A stretch of 64,000 nucleotides of DNA from Prinsepia uniflora (GCA_032719365.1 CM064867.1:62804136-62868135), one strand, 5' to 3'. Shown: positions 20,014-31,765, numbered from the stretch's first letter. The notes: a model not told the origin generated them from the sequence alone. Program-made: numbers and translations.

Positions 20014-21147
20014 GCTATAAATATACCAACTTACAAACCCTTTTCTTTTAATTTTATACTTTTTATTGTGTTGTAGATACTTGTGTTATATTTGCATCAG
20101 TGTGCGTACTAGGAAGCTGTTTAGCTAAAGTTGGAAGCCGAGACATTATGCCTTTATAATGTTTATAATTTTTTTGGAACTAATTAAACACTGACCTAAA
20201 TTTATATTGTTTGATTGTGTGTATGTTGAATCCAAATTTTGAAATTGATTGTCTTTTGAGTGAAACAAATTTGACATGGACTGTGTGGGAATTTTTTTTT
20301 CAATATATTTTACATTCTGCTTTTATTCTGTTTTCTTATCCGGGTATCTTTGGTTCTTTTTTCCCCAAGAATTGAAGAAGGTGCCTTTGGGTTTTGGAGG
20401 AATTTAGAAGTAAAATTTTGGTTTTCAATTTATTTAGAATCATTTTTTTATTACTACAAGTAGCTAAAAATAGTTTATTAGGATTTCATGTTGAAGTTGT
20501 GTGTGTATGACTGAGTGAACCAAGAATTTATTAGTGCTCTTTAGTATGATTAGGATTCCCATGTCAACCCAAATTGTTTAATCACCGACTTCATAGTTAC
20601 AATTGTGTTTCCATTCCACATTTCCACTATTAGCAGATATGGGTTTTTATATGATTTTCAGTCTTTTTATTCTGAATTCAATTTTGGGTTCATCAATTTT
20701 CCTATGGTTATTGTGAAAACTTATGGGTAAAGCTTAAATTCTGTAGAATGTGATGAGAACCGAATTGGTTCTTTGTATATCATCAAGTTAAATTCTATTT
20801 CTGAATATGCATATGTATTATATTTACTTTGGGTTTAGATCAACTGTGTGGGTTAGTTGCACAGGTTGATAAAGAAGTGATCCTTACTCGGCAAAAATTG
20901 TGTGGGTTTAATGAATTGTGTGGAATTTTGAAGCACTAATGGGTTCTACTTTCTTTTTTGACATGTTCCCTCTGGTGGCCTCTCTTTTCATCCTATTTTA
21001 TGGGGAGTATGAAGTTTCATACCTGAAAGTATTATAATACCTAAATAGTTTATATTTTCAATTTTGTAGGACGTTGCTGATTGTAATTCAAACAAAAGTA
21101 ACTTGATTTCAACGAAAAACAAGGATGTCATGACAGAATTTGACAGA

Positions 21148-21163
21148 ATTTGTCTAGACAAAT
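21148..21163. repeat. 16-bp perfect palindrome ATTTGTCTAGACAAAT
   Basis: It sits in a cluster of related words: 'gacagaatttgacagaattt' just upstream, and 'agcatttgtcta' at about 21281 and 21351. The cluster may be a decayed small transposon, but no terminal inverted repeats or target duplication could be set. Confidence 0.5.
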
Positions 21164-21372
21164 GCTAATGCACACATGGTCCTGGAAACAAGCAACGGAT
21201 AGGGAGACTTCTAGAATAATTATAGAGATCCACGAGAGAAAGTTCAGCCTTGATTGTTTGTTTATCCCATATGTGCATCAGCATTTGTCTACATATGACA
21301 CAGCATTTTTCTAGAGATGACAGAGTATTGAAGATAGTCTAACGTTACAGCATTTGTCTAGAGAGTTTTTTA

Positions 21373-21410
21373 TTCAATCTATTATTTTTATACAATCTAT
21401 TATTTTTATA
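21373..21410. repeat. Tandem 18-base AT-rich unit
   Basis: CAATCTATTATTTTTATA is present twice in a row, ending 'ctgtcc'. Confidence 0.7.
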
Positions 21411-21494
21411 CTGTCCTTTATTTTATATAATTATGACAGAATTCCATTCAACAGAATTTCTCATTGTAGATCAAAATTTATAAGACATGATTGG

Positions 21495-21759
21495 TGTAAC
21501 GACCCGTTCCATAAATTAGGACAGTTTTGCAAATTAAAATTGAAAATTTACATGGTCAAAAGTTGATTTTGGATTAGGATACTTTTTGGGCCTTTCGTGA
21601 GAATCGTTATGTAGATCTCGGAATTCTAAATCCGTACACATGTTGTACATAGAAAACAAAGACCGTATGAAAGAGTTGTGGGTCTGGATGTCTTCAGGGT
21701 ATTTTGGTAACTTTGCGATTAAGGTTAATATGGTAATTTTGCTTGGGTGAGTGATGAGT
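21495..21759 (+). mobile_element. Short 5' fragment of sense LTR
   Basis: It starts TGTAACGACCCGTTCC and carries the 'attttggtaactttg' block before it is cut at 21759 by an LTR in the other orientation. Confidence 0.65.
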
Positions 21760-23834
21760 TGATAGGACCTATCCTTAATCCCTCAGGATTTATGCGGGAT
21801 ATCCTCCTCCCGTCTGACACCACGTGTCTAACCAGGAATAATACCGTCACCCAAACAGAGTTTTCCAGAGTACACAACGGCATGTGATGTCTCGGTCTCT
21901 ACTACAGCCCGCATCAGCGATCAACCTAAAGGGTGCCAAAAATAATAAAAATCGTGAGTGGACAAAAATAAACATTTAGTAAAACCATTTTCCAACATAT
22001 ACCTTTTACCCTCCGTTTTATAAAGTATGCATGCATATCAATTAAAACAGTACTTTCCAATAAAACAGTATCGTATGAAAAACAAGTACTTTCATAGTAA
22101 AGCTGACACATGTAAAAACTTGTGGACACAACATCATAAATCAACTCACGACCCATTCTCATATTCAACATATGTCTATCATATCATCGTATCATCATCA
22201 TCAGTCACGATATCCAAGCCACGCATGCACATAACTTCAGGATTGCTCAAGTCCGAGCACGTCACCGTGAAAACATCACCGGCCGACGTTCAACATATCG
22301 TCGTGAACATATCAACAATCGATCTCATATAACATAAGCACTTTTAAGTCGAGCCTCCCTCGGCTGCTCGACAACAGGAAGTGCATCGTGACCTCTCTGG
22401 AGGGGAACACAATGCATCCTGGAGGCTTGCAACAATCATCAATGGCTCCTCTTCGGGGAAACACATTCACAACCGGAGGCCCTGTCCGGGGAAACACATT
22501 CCAACCAGAGTCATATCTATCATCTGGGAGAATTGTCATGTTAAAAACAATGGAAACACGTTTTCATAAAACTGTTGTATCTCAAAACAAATTAGTTATT
22601 TGTATAGGGTCTCAGCCCGAAATATGGTTCCACAAAACTCATAAAAGCAGTGTCTAGTCCTCATTTCACAAAAACCCAAAATCATTTCATTACTCAAATC
22701 ACTACTCAAAGGCATTCCTAATAGGGTCACAAGCCCAAAACATAGTTTTTCATAAGTTTGAAAATCATCAATGCAATCATGCATTTACATTTGACAATAA
22801 TCTCAGTCAAAATCATTATCCAACTGGGTCTCAAGCCCGATAAGCCATTTTCACAAAAATCTGTAAAATCGTCTATTTTCAACCATGATCAAACCAACAT
22901 ATAAAGCTTTAAGAAATTATCATTCAAAGAAATATGCAAACCTTGCATTTCAAAACATATTCATAAAACAATAAAACATATATGCATGCATAATTTCTAA
23001 ACCAAAGTCCACTCATAGACTGTCCACGTTGTGAGCTCAAAACCTGCGTCGTAAGCCAATCCAAAACCAATCCACAGTCTTCAGGACGTCCAGGCCTGTC
23101 CAAATCATGCCTAAAGGTTACTATCAACCTATATAAGTCCATATCAAAGACCCCCAAAGATCTCGTAACTGATAACACATCTCAAAAACGCTTCCCGAGG
23201 CTAAAAACCTCCAAATTACATATCAAACGATCTCCGATCGACCTGAAACCACCACAATTGGATTCAGATCGTCGAAAACATTTAAACAAGACTAGTATAA
23301 ACTCGAAACTCATGCCCTAACATCATGCTGACGTCAACGCTCATGTCACTCGCTGTCATCAGCCTAACAACTCTGACACCTGACAGCTTGCCACGTGGCA
23401 CCCCCTAATTGGTGCCACGTGTCATCCTCTGACACGTGCCATGTCACATGATGATGTCACTTGCTGACATCATCACTACCACATGTCCTACCACGTGTCA
23501 CTGACAAGTCTAACAACTCTCTGACACGTTGCCACGTGGCACCACCTCACTTGTCCACGTGGTCTAACACTGTTGATATGGACTACCACGTTAGTTCTGA
23601 CAGGTTTGACACACTACCATGTGGCACCACCCCATTGGTCCACATGGTTTGACATCACTAACGTGGAATTGCCACGTCAATTGGCACGTCACCTGACACA
23701 TTCTGAAAGCTCGCCACGTCTCACTAACCGGTCTCTGCTACATGAACTGACAAGATGACATGGCTTGCCACATCATCGTCATCTACCTCTGGCGGATTGG
23801 CCCGTTTTCCTGCAACCGGGTCACTCGACTCGTA
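21760..23834 (-). mobile_element. Antisense long LTR, 5' end missing
   Basis: The left edge TGATAGGACCTATCC is the degraded 3' terminus on the minus strand. Inside are the antisense hairpin block (21812-21832), 'gagtggacaaaaat' (21955), GGGC-type units (22480-22840), 'atgcatgcataat' (22982) and an ACGT-rich stretch (23390-23770). It stops at 23834, where a sense LTR begins. Confidence 0.75.
23391..23561 (-). promoter_or_regulatory. ACGT-core (G-box-like) motif cluster
   Basis: CACGTG cores occur near 23392, 23416, 23433, 23492, 23532 and 23555 in 170 bases. The position in the LTR matches 1581-1800. Function is inferred from motif density. Confidence 0.4.
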
Positions 23835-24961
23835 TGTAACGACCCGTCCCAAATTCTGGGATTAGGTTAGTGACTAATGAAGGATTAGTTAGGGTAATCG
23901 GTGATTAGTTGAGCAAAATCGGACGGACGATGTAAAATGACCGTTTTATCTCTAGTCGTGGGCAAAATGTTGACTTTTAACCTGGAAGGTCTGATGGCTG
24001 AGGGCCGAGGACCGTTACGTAGATCGGGTCGATACGAATCCGTAGATAAGCAGCACGCCGAAATCGGACGTCGAACGGGAAAGTTATGGTTCACGAAAGT
24101 TCGATTGTACTATGCATGCATTACGAGGAGGGGATGATGTGGTAATATCTGATTAGGCAGATATTTAAGTGGGACCTATGGATGAGTGACAAGTGTCACT
24201 CATCCCATTGTTCACTTCCCTAAAAAGTGTAATCTATCTTAATTAAATAATATTATCCTAATTATTTTATAATTTAATCTCACCCACTTCCCATCTCCAC
24301 CCTCAATCTCATCTAATCTTTCAATCTTGGCCGTCCAAATCTTCTTCCCTCTCACCTGATAATCAGCCATCCTCTCTGTTCCCTCTCACAAACCCGAACC
24401 CCCCACTGCATTCTCCATTTTCCTTTGAGCAAACAAACACACACGACATACCACCCCACATCTCAACCATTTCTGTGTCCTGGTGAGAGACTAAGAATGA
24501 CATGAAGCTGAGGGGGGCAGCAGTGACGACGTGGCCGCCGTGGACGACAGAGGTGAGTTTACCCGAGAACCCTTTTATTTTCAAATTTGGAAAATGAGTT
24601 TTAGAGGACGGTTTGGAGTTCCTATTGATCCAAACACAATCTAGGGACCTAGGGGAGTTGAAGTGGATCAGTTTCAAGGTCTAGGAAGGCTAGAGGCCAC
24701 GGCGGTGGAGGTTTGCAGTTGGCCGGTTCTGTTCCAATCGAAGAGGTGAAGTTTTCTTCCCTTTTTCCTTGTGTTGATCATCTATTTAGATTCCTAGGAC
24801 TAAGATTAAGAGTTTAGAATTAAAATGGGAAAGAAAGGCTTGAAAATAAGTGAGAATAGGCCATGAACCGTGATCATCGATTCGATTGGACCGAACCGAT
24901 TCGAAACGGTGTAAACCCAGTCTGTCACGAGGTTAGGGACGATAAACAGTAGGCGCGTGGG

Positions 24962-24966
24962 CTTCA
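24962..24966 (+). repeat. Left target duplication of LARD 1 (CTTCA)
   Basis: CTTCA directly precedes TGTAACG and equals 34893-34897. Confidence 0.88.
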
Positions 24967-25501
24967 TGTAACGAACCGTCTCGAATTCCGGGATTAGATT
25001 AGTGACTAATCGGGATTAGTAAGGCTAATCCGTGATTAGTTGGGCTAATCCGTGATTAGTTGGGCGAAATCGGACGAACGATGCAAAATGATCGTTTTAC
25101 CCTTGGTCGTTGGTAAAACGTTGACTTTTCGTTCAAGAGGTAAAGTGGACATTGGCCAATGACTGTGAAGTAGTTCGGGACGTCATGAGTTCATAGACAG
25201 CTGGTACGTTCGCTTCCGACATTCGAGGAAGAAGTTATGGCGTTCGGAAGTTCATGGTCATTTTGGTAAATTTGGTTAAAAAGGGGCAAATGGTTGACTT
25301 TTGGCTTGGATGTCCGATGGCTGAGGGCCGAGAATTGTTAGGTAGATCGGGTTGATACGAATCCATAGACAGGCGGCACGCTGAATAGAACTTCGAACGA
25401 GAAAGTTATGGTTCACGAAAGTTCGATTTCACTATGCATGTATATTGAGGCGATGTTGAGGTGGCAATATCTGATTGGGGAGATATTTTGGTGGGACCCA
25501 T

Positions 25502-25527
25502 GGATGAGTGACAAGTGTCACTCATCC
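25502..25527 (+). repeat. 12-bp-arm palindrome in LARD 5' LTR
   Basis: GGATGAGTGACA, AG, and the exact reverse complement. It sits upstream of the AT-rich then CT-rich tract where transcription may start. Confidence 0.8.
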
Positions 25528-25584
25528 CATTAATCAATTTCCCTAATTTGTGGATATACATAATTAAATAATATTATCTTTTAT

Positions 25585-25596
25585 TATTTTATAATT
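25585..25596 (+). promoter_or_regulatory. Possible LTR TATA region
   Basis: ATTTTATAATTT lies in an AT-rich block about 60 bases after the palindrome and before a long CT-rich tract (25670-25790). The order palindrome, AT-rich block, CT-rich tract repeats in most LTR copies. Promoter identity is inferred. Confidence 0.3.
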
Positions 25597-25892
25597 TCCA
25601 ATTATCCCATCTTTAATCCTGGCCGTCCATTCCTATACTCCCTAAATCATCACCGTCCATCTCATCTCTCTTTTTTTCTGATAATCATCATCATCATCTA
25701 ACAATCTCTTCTCTCCCCCCGCGACACCATTTTCTCATTTTCTTCTTCTTTGCTCTCCATACAAACACACACCCGAAACACACATATCCCCACCTCCATC
25801 ATCCATCTTGTGTGTGTGTTACATTGAGTGTGACTGAGGGAGAGTGAAAGGCTGAGAGTGGCAAGGACGACGGGCCACGACGGCGGTTCACG

Positions 25893-25909
25893 GCGGAGGT
25901 AAGTATAAC
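25893..25909 (+). other. Splice-donor-like site in LTR
   Basis: GGCGGAGGTAAGTATAA matches the plant donor consensus AG|GTAAGT. In the 3' LTR the same place reads GGAGGAAAGT, which has lost the GT. A conserved acceptor-like block lies near the LTR end (27667-27713). Confidence 0.35.
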
Positions 25910-26589
25910 CTGTGAGTTTTAAATTTTAGAAACCAGGTTTTGGTCGTGGTTTGAGCTCCTTTGTGATTCTATTCTGGCCTATGGACAAGGATAATCTGTT
26001 TGGGATCGATTTTGAGGAGAATGGACGTGTCAGACGGCTGGGAACAGAGGAGGAGGGTCGTGGTTACTGTTCATCGTTGTCTGGTGAGTGTTAAGCATAG
26101 TTTTCTTGGTTTTTAATTCATAAAAAGGTTGCTGGGGATTAGAGGATAACCTAGGTGGAATTAGGATAAAAAATGGCTGAGTATTGGCTGAGAACCGGCC
26201 GGACCCGTTCACCGGTTCGGTCAAACTGGAAAAACCAGAGGACCGGGTCCAGTGCGAGGTAGAGGATGACACTGTTCACGCGGGTGGGCTTCACGTGCAG
26301 CCGCTTGCGGTGGCGCGTGGGGGGTCTGATGGTGAAACTTTCAACACACAAAACAATCTATTTGAGTGGACCTTGCTTTCTAAATTGTGATGCATGCATA
26401 AATGTTTTACATGGTTTATGATAATGATTCTATGATGTGGAATTGGATGATTGTGGTTTATATGGTTTCAACGCATTTCAAGGCGATTTACGTGCTTGCA
26501 CGTAAATCGAGGTTTTCAGTTTTACACTGATTTTCCTTACTTATGGTTTTGGAAATAGTTTAATGAAATGGTTTTGGATTTGAAAAGGT

Positions 26590-27020
26590 AAACTCGGGTT
26601 CGAGACCCATTTGTTTTGGAAACCCTCGGACTCGATGTCCTTTTAGTGACGTTCTCGGGCTAGAGGCCCAATTGATTCTTAAATCGATTTTGGATTTGCA
26701 ATTATGGAATCGCGCACGAGACCCATTTGAATTACGAACTCTCAGACTTGAAGTCCATTTGATTTAACGAGGCATCGGGCCGAAGGGCTAGTTGATTTAT
26801 GTATCGGGTCGCAGGCCAGTTGGTTTATGAATCGGGCTCGGAGCCCAGTTGACTTACGTATTGGGAATGAGGCCCATTTAGTTTAGGATATCGGGCATGA
26901 GGCTCATTTGGTTTACGAAATAGGGCACAAGGCCCTGTTGGCTTACGATTTGGGTCGAAGGCCCAGTTTGTATGTGGATTCGGGCCTAGGGCCCAGTTAC
27001 GTTTTACGATTGTGATTTCG
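26590..27020 (+). repeat. GGGC-hairpin minisatellite in 5' LTR
   Basis: About a dozen degenerate units of 24 to 32 bases, of the type 'cgggcacgaggcccagttgg' then 'tttacga'. Each can pair GGGC with GCCC. The array is an integral LTR feature; see 33620-34010. Confidence 0.75.
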
Positions 27021-27666
27021 GATCAGGGACCCACAAATGGATTTACGGCTCATGACGATTTATAGGAACTGGCATGAACCCTTGGAAGGTTTTATGGTTC
27101 ATGACGGCTTATGGGGGGCTGGGCATGAATTCTTGAAAGGCTTAAAAGAATGATTTCAAACGGTTTTTCGTATGCCATCCTTTATATTTGTACTATCTCC
27201 TTTGGGGAGGGCTTGGGTGGCCCCGGAGTAGTCGCAGAGCACTGACTGAGTAGAGTCGCCCCCCGGTTGGGTTCCTTGCTCTCAGAAAGGCCATGGTTCG
27301 TAACCTCCAGGGAAGGTCATTGATCTATGGACATTGACCTGGGTGGACCCTGGAGAGACTTGGGTTTGAGATCCCGGGTAGCACGCGCCTAGCTCTAGAT
27401 TACCGTGACAGGATTGGTGATATGAAATATATTGGATAAACATGATTTCAAATGGTTTGGGAAATTGTGTTTTATGATTGATAAATGGATTTGGGCTGAG
27501 ATCCCATATATGTTTACTATGTTATGTTTCTATAAATGGTTTTGGGTCGGAGCCCGTATGGATGTGGTTGTTTAAAACATATGTGATTGGATAAATGATT
27601 TTACTATGCATGCATGCTTTTTAGTGAAGGGTATAAAGGTCTTTTATAAAATGTATTTACAAACTA

Positions 27667-27713
27667 TTACTTTTTGTCCACTCACAGTCTTTCTGTTTTC
27701 AATACCCTTCAGG
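27667..27713 (+). other. Conserved acceptor-like block near LTR end
   Basis: 'tttgtccactcacag' followed by a T-rich stretch and 'acccttcag|gttga'. The same pattern is in every LTR that reaches this region, including the divergent gypsy LTR (8511-8551) and the solo LTR at 36192-39128 (38818-38861). It resembles an intron 3' end. Confidence 0.4.
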
Positions 27714-27891
27714 TTGAATACGGTGCGGGTTGTAGCAGAGGCCGGGACATCACATACCTACTTTGGATCCTGGCGTACTCTGGAAGCCTTCGAGCTAAAG
27801 GTGTTAATTTTACCTGGTCTGACACTCCGTGTCAGAAGGGATCAGGGGCGTCCCGCGTTAATTCCGGGGGATTAGGACGGGTCCTGACAAG

Positions 27892-27903
27892 TGGTATCAG
27901 AAC
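27892..27903 (+). other. Primer-binding site, LARD copy 1
   Basis: TGGTATCAGAAC, two bases after the LTR end, matches the initiator Met tRNA site TGGTATCAGAGC except at one position. Confidence 0.7.
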
Positions 27904-29112
27904 GGGGTTTTCTCGATTCGAGCAACCGTGTAGCTCTTGAAGTGATGCGCAGGTCGAGGATGTGATGTCTCAATGGGCCATAGTTCGTTATCAACCTGAT
28001 GGTTGGGATGCCGGTACGATAGTTAGAGGATTGAATCGTGGTTGATTTTGGTTCGGCATTTGATGCCGGGGTTGCCATAGTTCTATCGAGGTTGGTAGTG
28101 TGGGACCCTACGGAAGGATGAACATAACAGTACTTTAGAGTTGTGATCTAGTGACGGTTAGTTGGGATCATCTTTCACGATTTTGTAGGATCGATTTTGA
28201 CGACTAGTTTGGTGTTGTGACCATTAGATGGATATGCTGCTAGGAGTAGTTGGGTTCGAGGAAACCTAGTTGGATTGACGGTAAGATTGGATTGACGTCT
28301 TTACGATGTCGAGACCGCGTGGTCAGTCAGATTGTGGATTATAACTGCCTTCTGCAGTTGGGTTCAGAGGAACCCTAGGTATTGATCGTGGAATCCTAAG
28401 GTAGGATGTATGGTTCGGAAAGGTGAGTGGGCAAGTAGTTTGACTTTGACGACTTTTCGGAGTCGAGACCATCGGTCGGTCATGTCATGTCAACTTTGGT
28501 GATGGGACTGCACTCTGCAGTCAGGGTTGTACTTATCGGTTATACCTAGTTAGTCGTCATACTACTTTAGTTGTGATGGATTGTTGGTGCAACTAAGGTC
28601 ATGGACGACCTGGTAGACGACATTGGTTGAGTTGAGTTACGACTGGTTAGAGTTTGGTTGGACAGGTTACCATGATTGGTACTTGTCGACGGAATCCCGG
28701 AGTGGGGATACAGAGTAGTCAGTAGTTGTACAAGCGAGTGTTTCCGTTGGATGCAGGGTCTCGATAACGAGGTTTGGTGGTTAGGTCTACACGATTCTGT
28801 GATAGGCACTAATACCGAGAGTGGTTGTAGTTATGATTGTTGGGAATCGGGGACGTTCGGGGAACTTTTTCTTTTCTCGTATGAGATGTCAGGGTGACTG
28901 TACCCAGAGTTGTTGGGTACTAGGGAGGCAGAGTTTCTCCTTTTGAGCAGAGGTACGGGGTCTTCGCTCGGTATGAGCGGAGATCCAGGGTTATCTGATG
29001 CGCACAACCGTGAGCTGATGCTGATGCTGATGCCGATTACTGATGCTGAGGTTAGTACTAGTGTTGGGGATTATGCTGATACTAGTGTTGGTGTTAGTGT
29101 GTTGTGCTGGTA

Positions 29113-29117
29113 CTAGC
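29113..29117 (-). repeat. Target duplication of Cassandra 2 (CTAGC), left
   Basis: CTAGC equals 29835-29839. Confidence 0.8.
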
Positions 29118-29216
29118 TTTCAGGACCCAACCCTCCTCGGTCAGGACCCGACTCATCTAGCACCATATTGTCCGCTTTGGGCCTCGCCCTTACGGTTTAG
29201 TTTTCGAGAGCTCATG

Positions 29217-29287
29217 GTGCAACGTCCCACGGGGTCACCCATCATGGAATTGCACCAGCCTCAACTCGCTTAACTTTGGGGTTCCAA
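29217..29287 (-). promoter_or_regulatory. 5S-like module of Cassandra 2, first LTR
   Basis: Antisense 'ggtgcaacgtcccacggggt' through 'cgcttaactttggggttcc'. The box C copy is mutated relative to the second LTR. Confidence 0.65.
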
Positions 29288-29608
29288 TCCCCCCCAAAGC
29301 CACTTGAGCTCCCAAAAGGCCTAGTGCTAGATAGGTGTGTGCCTACACATTTAAGGAACACCACCATCCTCTCCCAGGCCATTCCCCCATCGCAGGAATG
29401 TGGGATTGTTCACCATTCCTCCAAGACACGGGTCTTACAATTCACCCCCCTTAGGGTCCAGCGTCCTCGCTGGCACACTTCCCGGTCGGGGTCAAGCTCT
29501 GATACCAAATTGTCAGGACCCAATCCTCCTCGGTCAGGACCCGACTCATCTAGCACCATATTGTCCGCTTTGGGCCTCGTCCTCACGGTTTTGTTTTCGG
29601 GAGCTCAT

Positions 29609-29681
29609 GGTGCAACTTCCCAGGGGGTCACCCATCATGGAATTGCACCAGCCCCAACTCGCTTAACTTTGGGGTTCCAAT
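29609..29681 (-). promoter_or_regulatory. 5S-like module of Cassandra 2, second LTR
   Basis: Antisense 'ggtgcaacttcccagggggt' through 'cgcttaactttggggttcc'. It keeps the box A and box C words. Confidence 0.7.
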
Positions 29682-31750
29682 CCCCCCCCAAAGCCACTTG
29701 AGCTCCCAAAAAGCCTAGCGCTAGATAGGTGTGTGCCTACACCTTTAAGGCACACCACCATCCTCTTCCAAACCATTCCCCCCTCACGGGAATGTGGGAT
29801 TGTTCACCGTTCCCTCCAAGACACAGGTCTTACACTAGCACTGGTGCTGGTGCTGGTGCCGGTGTTTGTGATGACGATGGGTCACGAGCCGGGATGTGAC
29901 TCCGTCGAGATGGGCATGTGTCCGTAACCAGTCTAAAAGGGACACGTGGTTGATGTCCGAGTGTGTTGGTTCCGATATGGTTGGAGCTACGGAATCAAGA
30001 GAGATTGCAATTGATGTTAGAGAGGAGTGCGGGTTTTCCGCATTGGTAATGGGCATTTCGAAGTCATTAGGGTGACTTCTCAGGTTCTACCATGGTAGAT
30101 GATGGTAGATGATGGCAGATGTTGTTGGTTACATGGCATGGTGAGTGCAGCGAGTTTTGGTTGCATTCACGTAGGATGAATGTTGGTGTCATAGTGTTGG
30201 ATCATCCTAGATTTTCCTAGGTGGAATGCCAAGGATCGATACGAGATAATTGGAGAGAACCCACAATTTCGGCGTGTCTCATCGTTGACTAATCTGTTTA
30301 GATGTGGGAATTGGTTGAGGAGTGATGTCATTGACGAAGAATTCGAGAGGGTGTTAGACCCTATGATGGATCTCAGGTGGATTGTTAGCGGAGTGAGCTT
30401 GTGTGGATCACGATGTGGATCGGGATTGTGACGTTGTGGACTTTGGGTGTCGTGACGATCGAGGATCTTGACGTTTATGGTCGGGTGACGTAGTGATGGA
30501 TCTGGATCGTGATCTCGATGGTCCAGATAGGTGGAGAGTTTATCACTCTTACTTGGATGTTTGAGTTGAGGATGTTGGGACTGAACTTCTTTTCGAGGTA
30601 AATCCCATATGGTATATTACTCGGGCTAGTAAGTGTCCAACGAGGTCGGATTTTGTCAGCCTTAGAGATTTGTGGATATTGTGATTGGCTTTCCTATGAA
30701 GTCAATTGAACATATTAAGGTAATCGTTTGAGTAGGTAACTGAAAGTTTCGGAATTGGTGCGTCTCGGTAGACGAGAACGAGATTTTGGATTTTGGAATC
30801 GGATTTCAGGATGACGATTAAGGATTCTATTTTGGAACTTGAAGTGAATTTCTGGATTTGGGTTCGGAATGGTTATTATGGATGCTAGCTTACAGAATGA
30901 TGATTTCGGATTCGGATTTGGAAATGGACGATGGGTTGGAGTTTGTGATTTGTCTAGTGCTGGATTGGACAGCTGGACTCCAAGATTGAAACATGACTAG
31001 CTACGACCTAGGTTTTCGTCGCCGTTGTTGTTGTAGGCCGGTTGATGGTTGGATGTACGTACCTTGTACGTGGTTCGAGGTACGATACAAGATAGGCTTG
31101 ACGTGTCTGGTAACGGTAGATAGGATATACGAGTAGTAAGTTGGTGAGCATGTTGGTAGTCTACTTAGTTCTGATACCATTAGATTAGTCGAGGACGTGG
31201 AACTGGACATCGAATACAGTGCATTGGGCCATGGTATTTTTGATGGGTCCAATTATACACAGGTCGAGTGAAATGTTGGTAAGTGTATACTCTGGTTGAG
31301 TAAGTTGGTGGTTATAGTAACCCCAAGTATAGTGTTAGTTATCGACTGGCGACTGTCAAGTGGTGACAGATTGTCGAATGTGTCAGCGTGGATTGATGAG
31401 TGAGGTCTGGTGACTCCCAGTGGGAGCAGACGTCAGGATAGATTGGTAATTAAAGAAGGAACCGTCGAGTTGTTCGTGTCAACGAAATAGTAGATTTGAC
31501 AAGTGGTTAGCTCATAGGATACTCAGGCTTCTCTGATACTGACAAGTGGTGTCTGTTTGGAACGTGCGATTACTATCACTCGACGTAGTTGAACATAGTC
31601 GATGCGACGTGAGTGTTGGTGGAACATCTGGATACGAATAAGTTTTGTGTTGACTAGTGGGTGTACGAGTGTACACGTGTCATGAGATCGAATTATTTCC
31701 ACGAGGTGGATACGGATTCAAGATAGATGGAATTTCGAGGATAAAATTAA

Positions 31751-31765
31751 TTAAGAAGGGAAGGT
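31751..31765 (+). other. Polypurine tract of LARD copy 1
   Basis: TTAAGAAGGGAAGGT immediately precedes the 3' LTR start at 31766. Confidence 0.65.

Larger units (their letters stand above)
20014..21494. other. AT-rich low-copy-looking DNA, no gene recognised
   Basis: This follows the pseudogene and looks like intron or flanking DNA carried with it. An intron-like acceptor 'attttgtagg' near 21063-21072 precedes an unrecognised stretch. It also holds a 16-bp palindrome (21148-21163) and a short tandem repeat (21373-21410). It shares no obvious sequence with the LTR families. Confidence 0.4.
24967..27889 (+). repeat. 5' LTR of LARD copy 1
   Basis: It starts TGTAACGAACCGTCTCG and ends TGACA. 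It lacks about 270 bases (at 26357) that the 3' LTR has at 33136-33404; otherwise the two are collinear. It has a short tandem duplication of 'gctaatccgtgattagttgg' at 25029-25069. Confidence 0.85.
29118..29834 (-). mobile_element. Cassandra-type TRIM, compact form, minus strand
   Basis: The LTRs (29118-29439 and 29511-29834, about 322 bases each) flank a 71-base core with an antisense primer-binding site GCTCTGATACCA (29496-29507) and an antisense purine tract (29440-29453). Each LTR has one 5S-like module: 'cttcccagggggtcacccat' and 'ctcgcttaacttt' are antisense box C and box A. A perfect 5-bp duplication (CTAGC) flanks it. It interrupts a low-complexity GCTGAT/GGTGCT tract of the LARD interior. 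Its left terminus reads TTTCAGG where TGTCAGG is expected, one base off. Confidence 0.9.
27890..31765 (+). other. Non-coding internal region of LARD copy 1
   Basis: It is collinear with 43374-46596. No retroelement enzyme motif was found. An ATG at 27965 opens MSQWAIVRYQPDGWDAG and then stops after 26 codons; copy 2 has MSQWATVRYQPDS at 43470. Other stretches with similar peptides in both copies include GMSGDPGL (about 28971 and 44362) and DAEVSTSVGDYADTS (about 29050) versus DAEVSASVGDRADTS (about 44419). These may be traces of an old reading frame. A Cassandra interrupts it at 29118-29834. Confidence 0.6.

Noticed and set aside
26590..27020. CRISPR-like array of short palindromic units
   Set aside because: Units and spacers are both degenerate and of varying length, the genome is eukaryotic, and the array is a fixed part of an LTR.
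29276..29701. Open frame of 141 codons
   Set aside because: It runs through both LTRs of a Cassandra element and its core; the peptide repeats because the LTR does.
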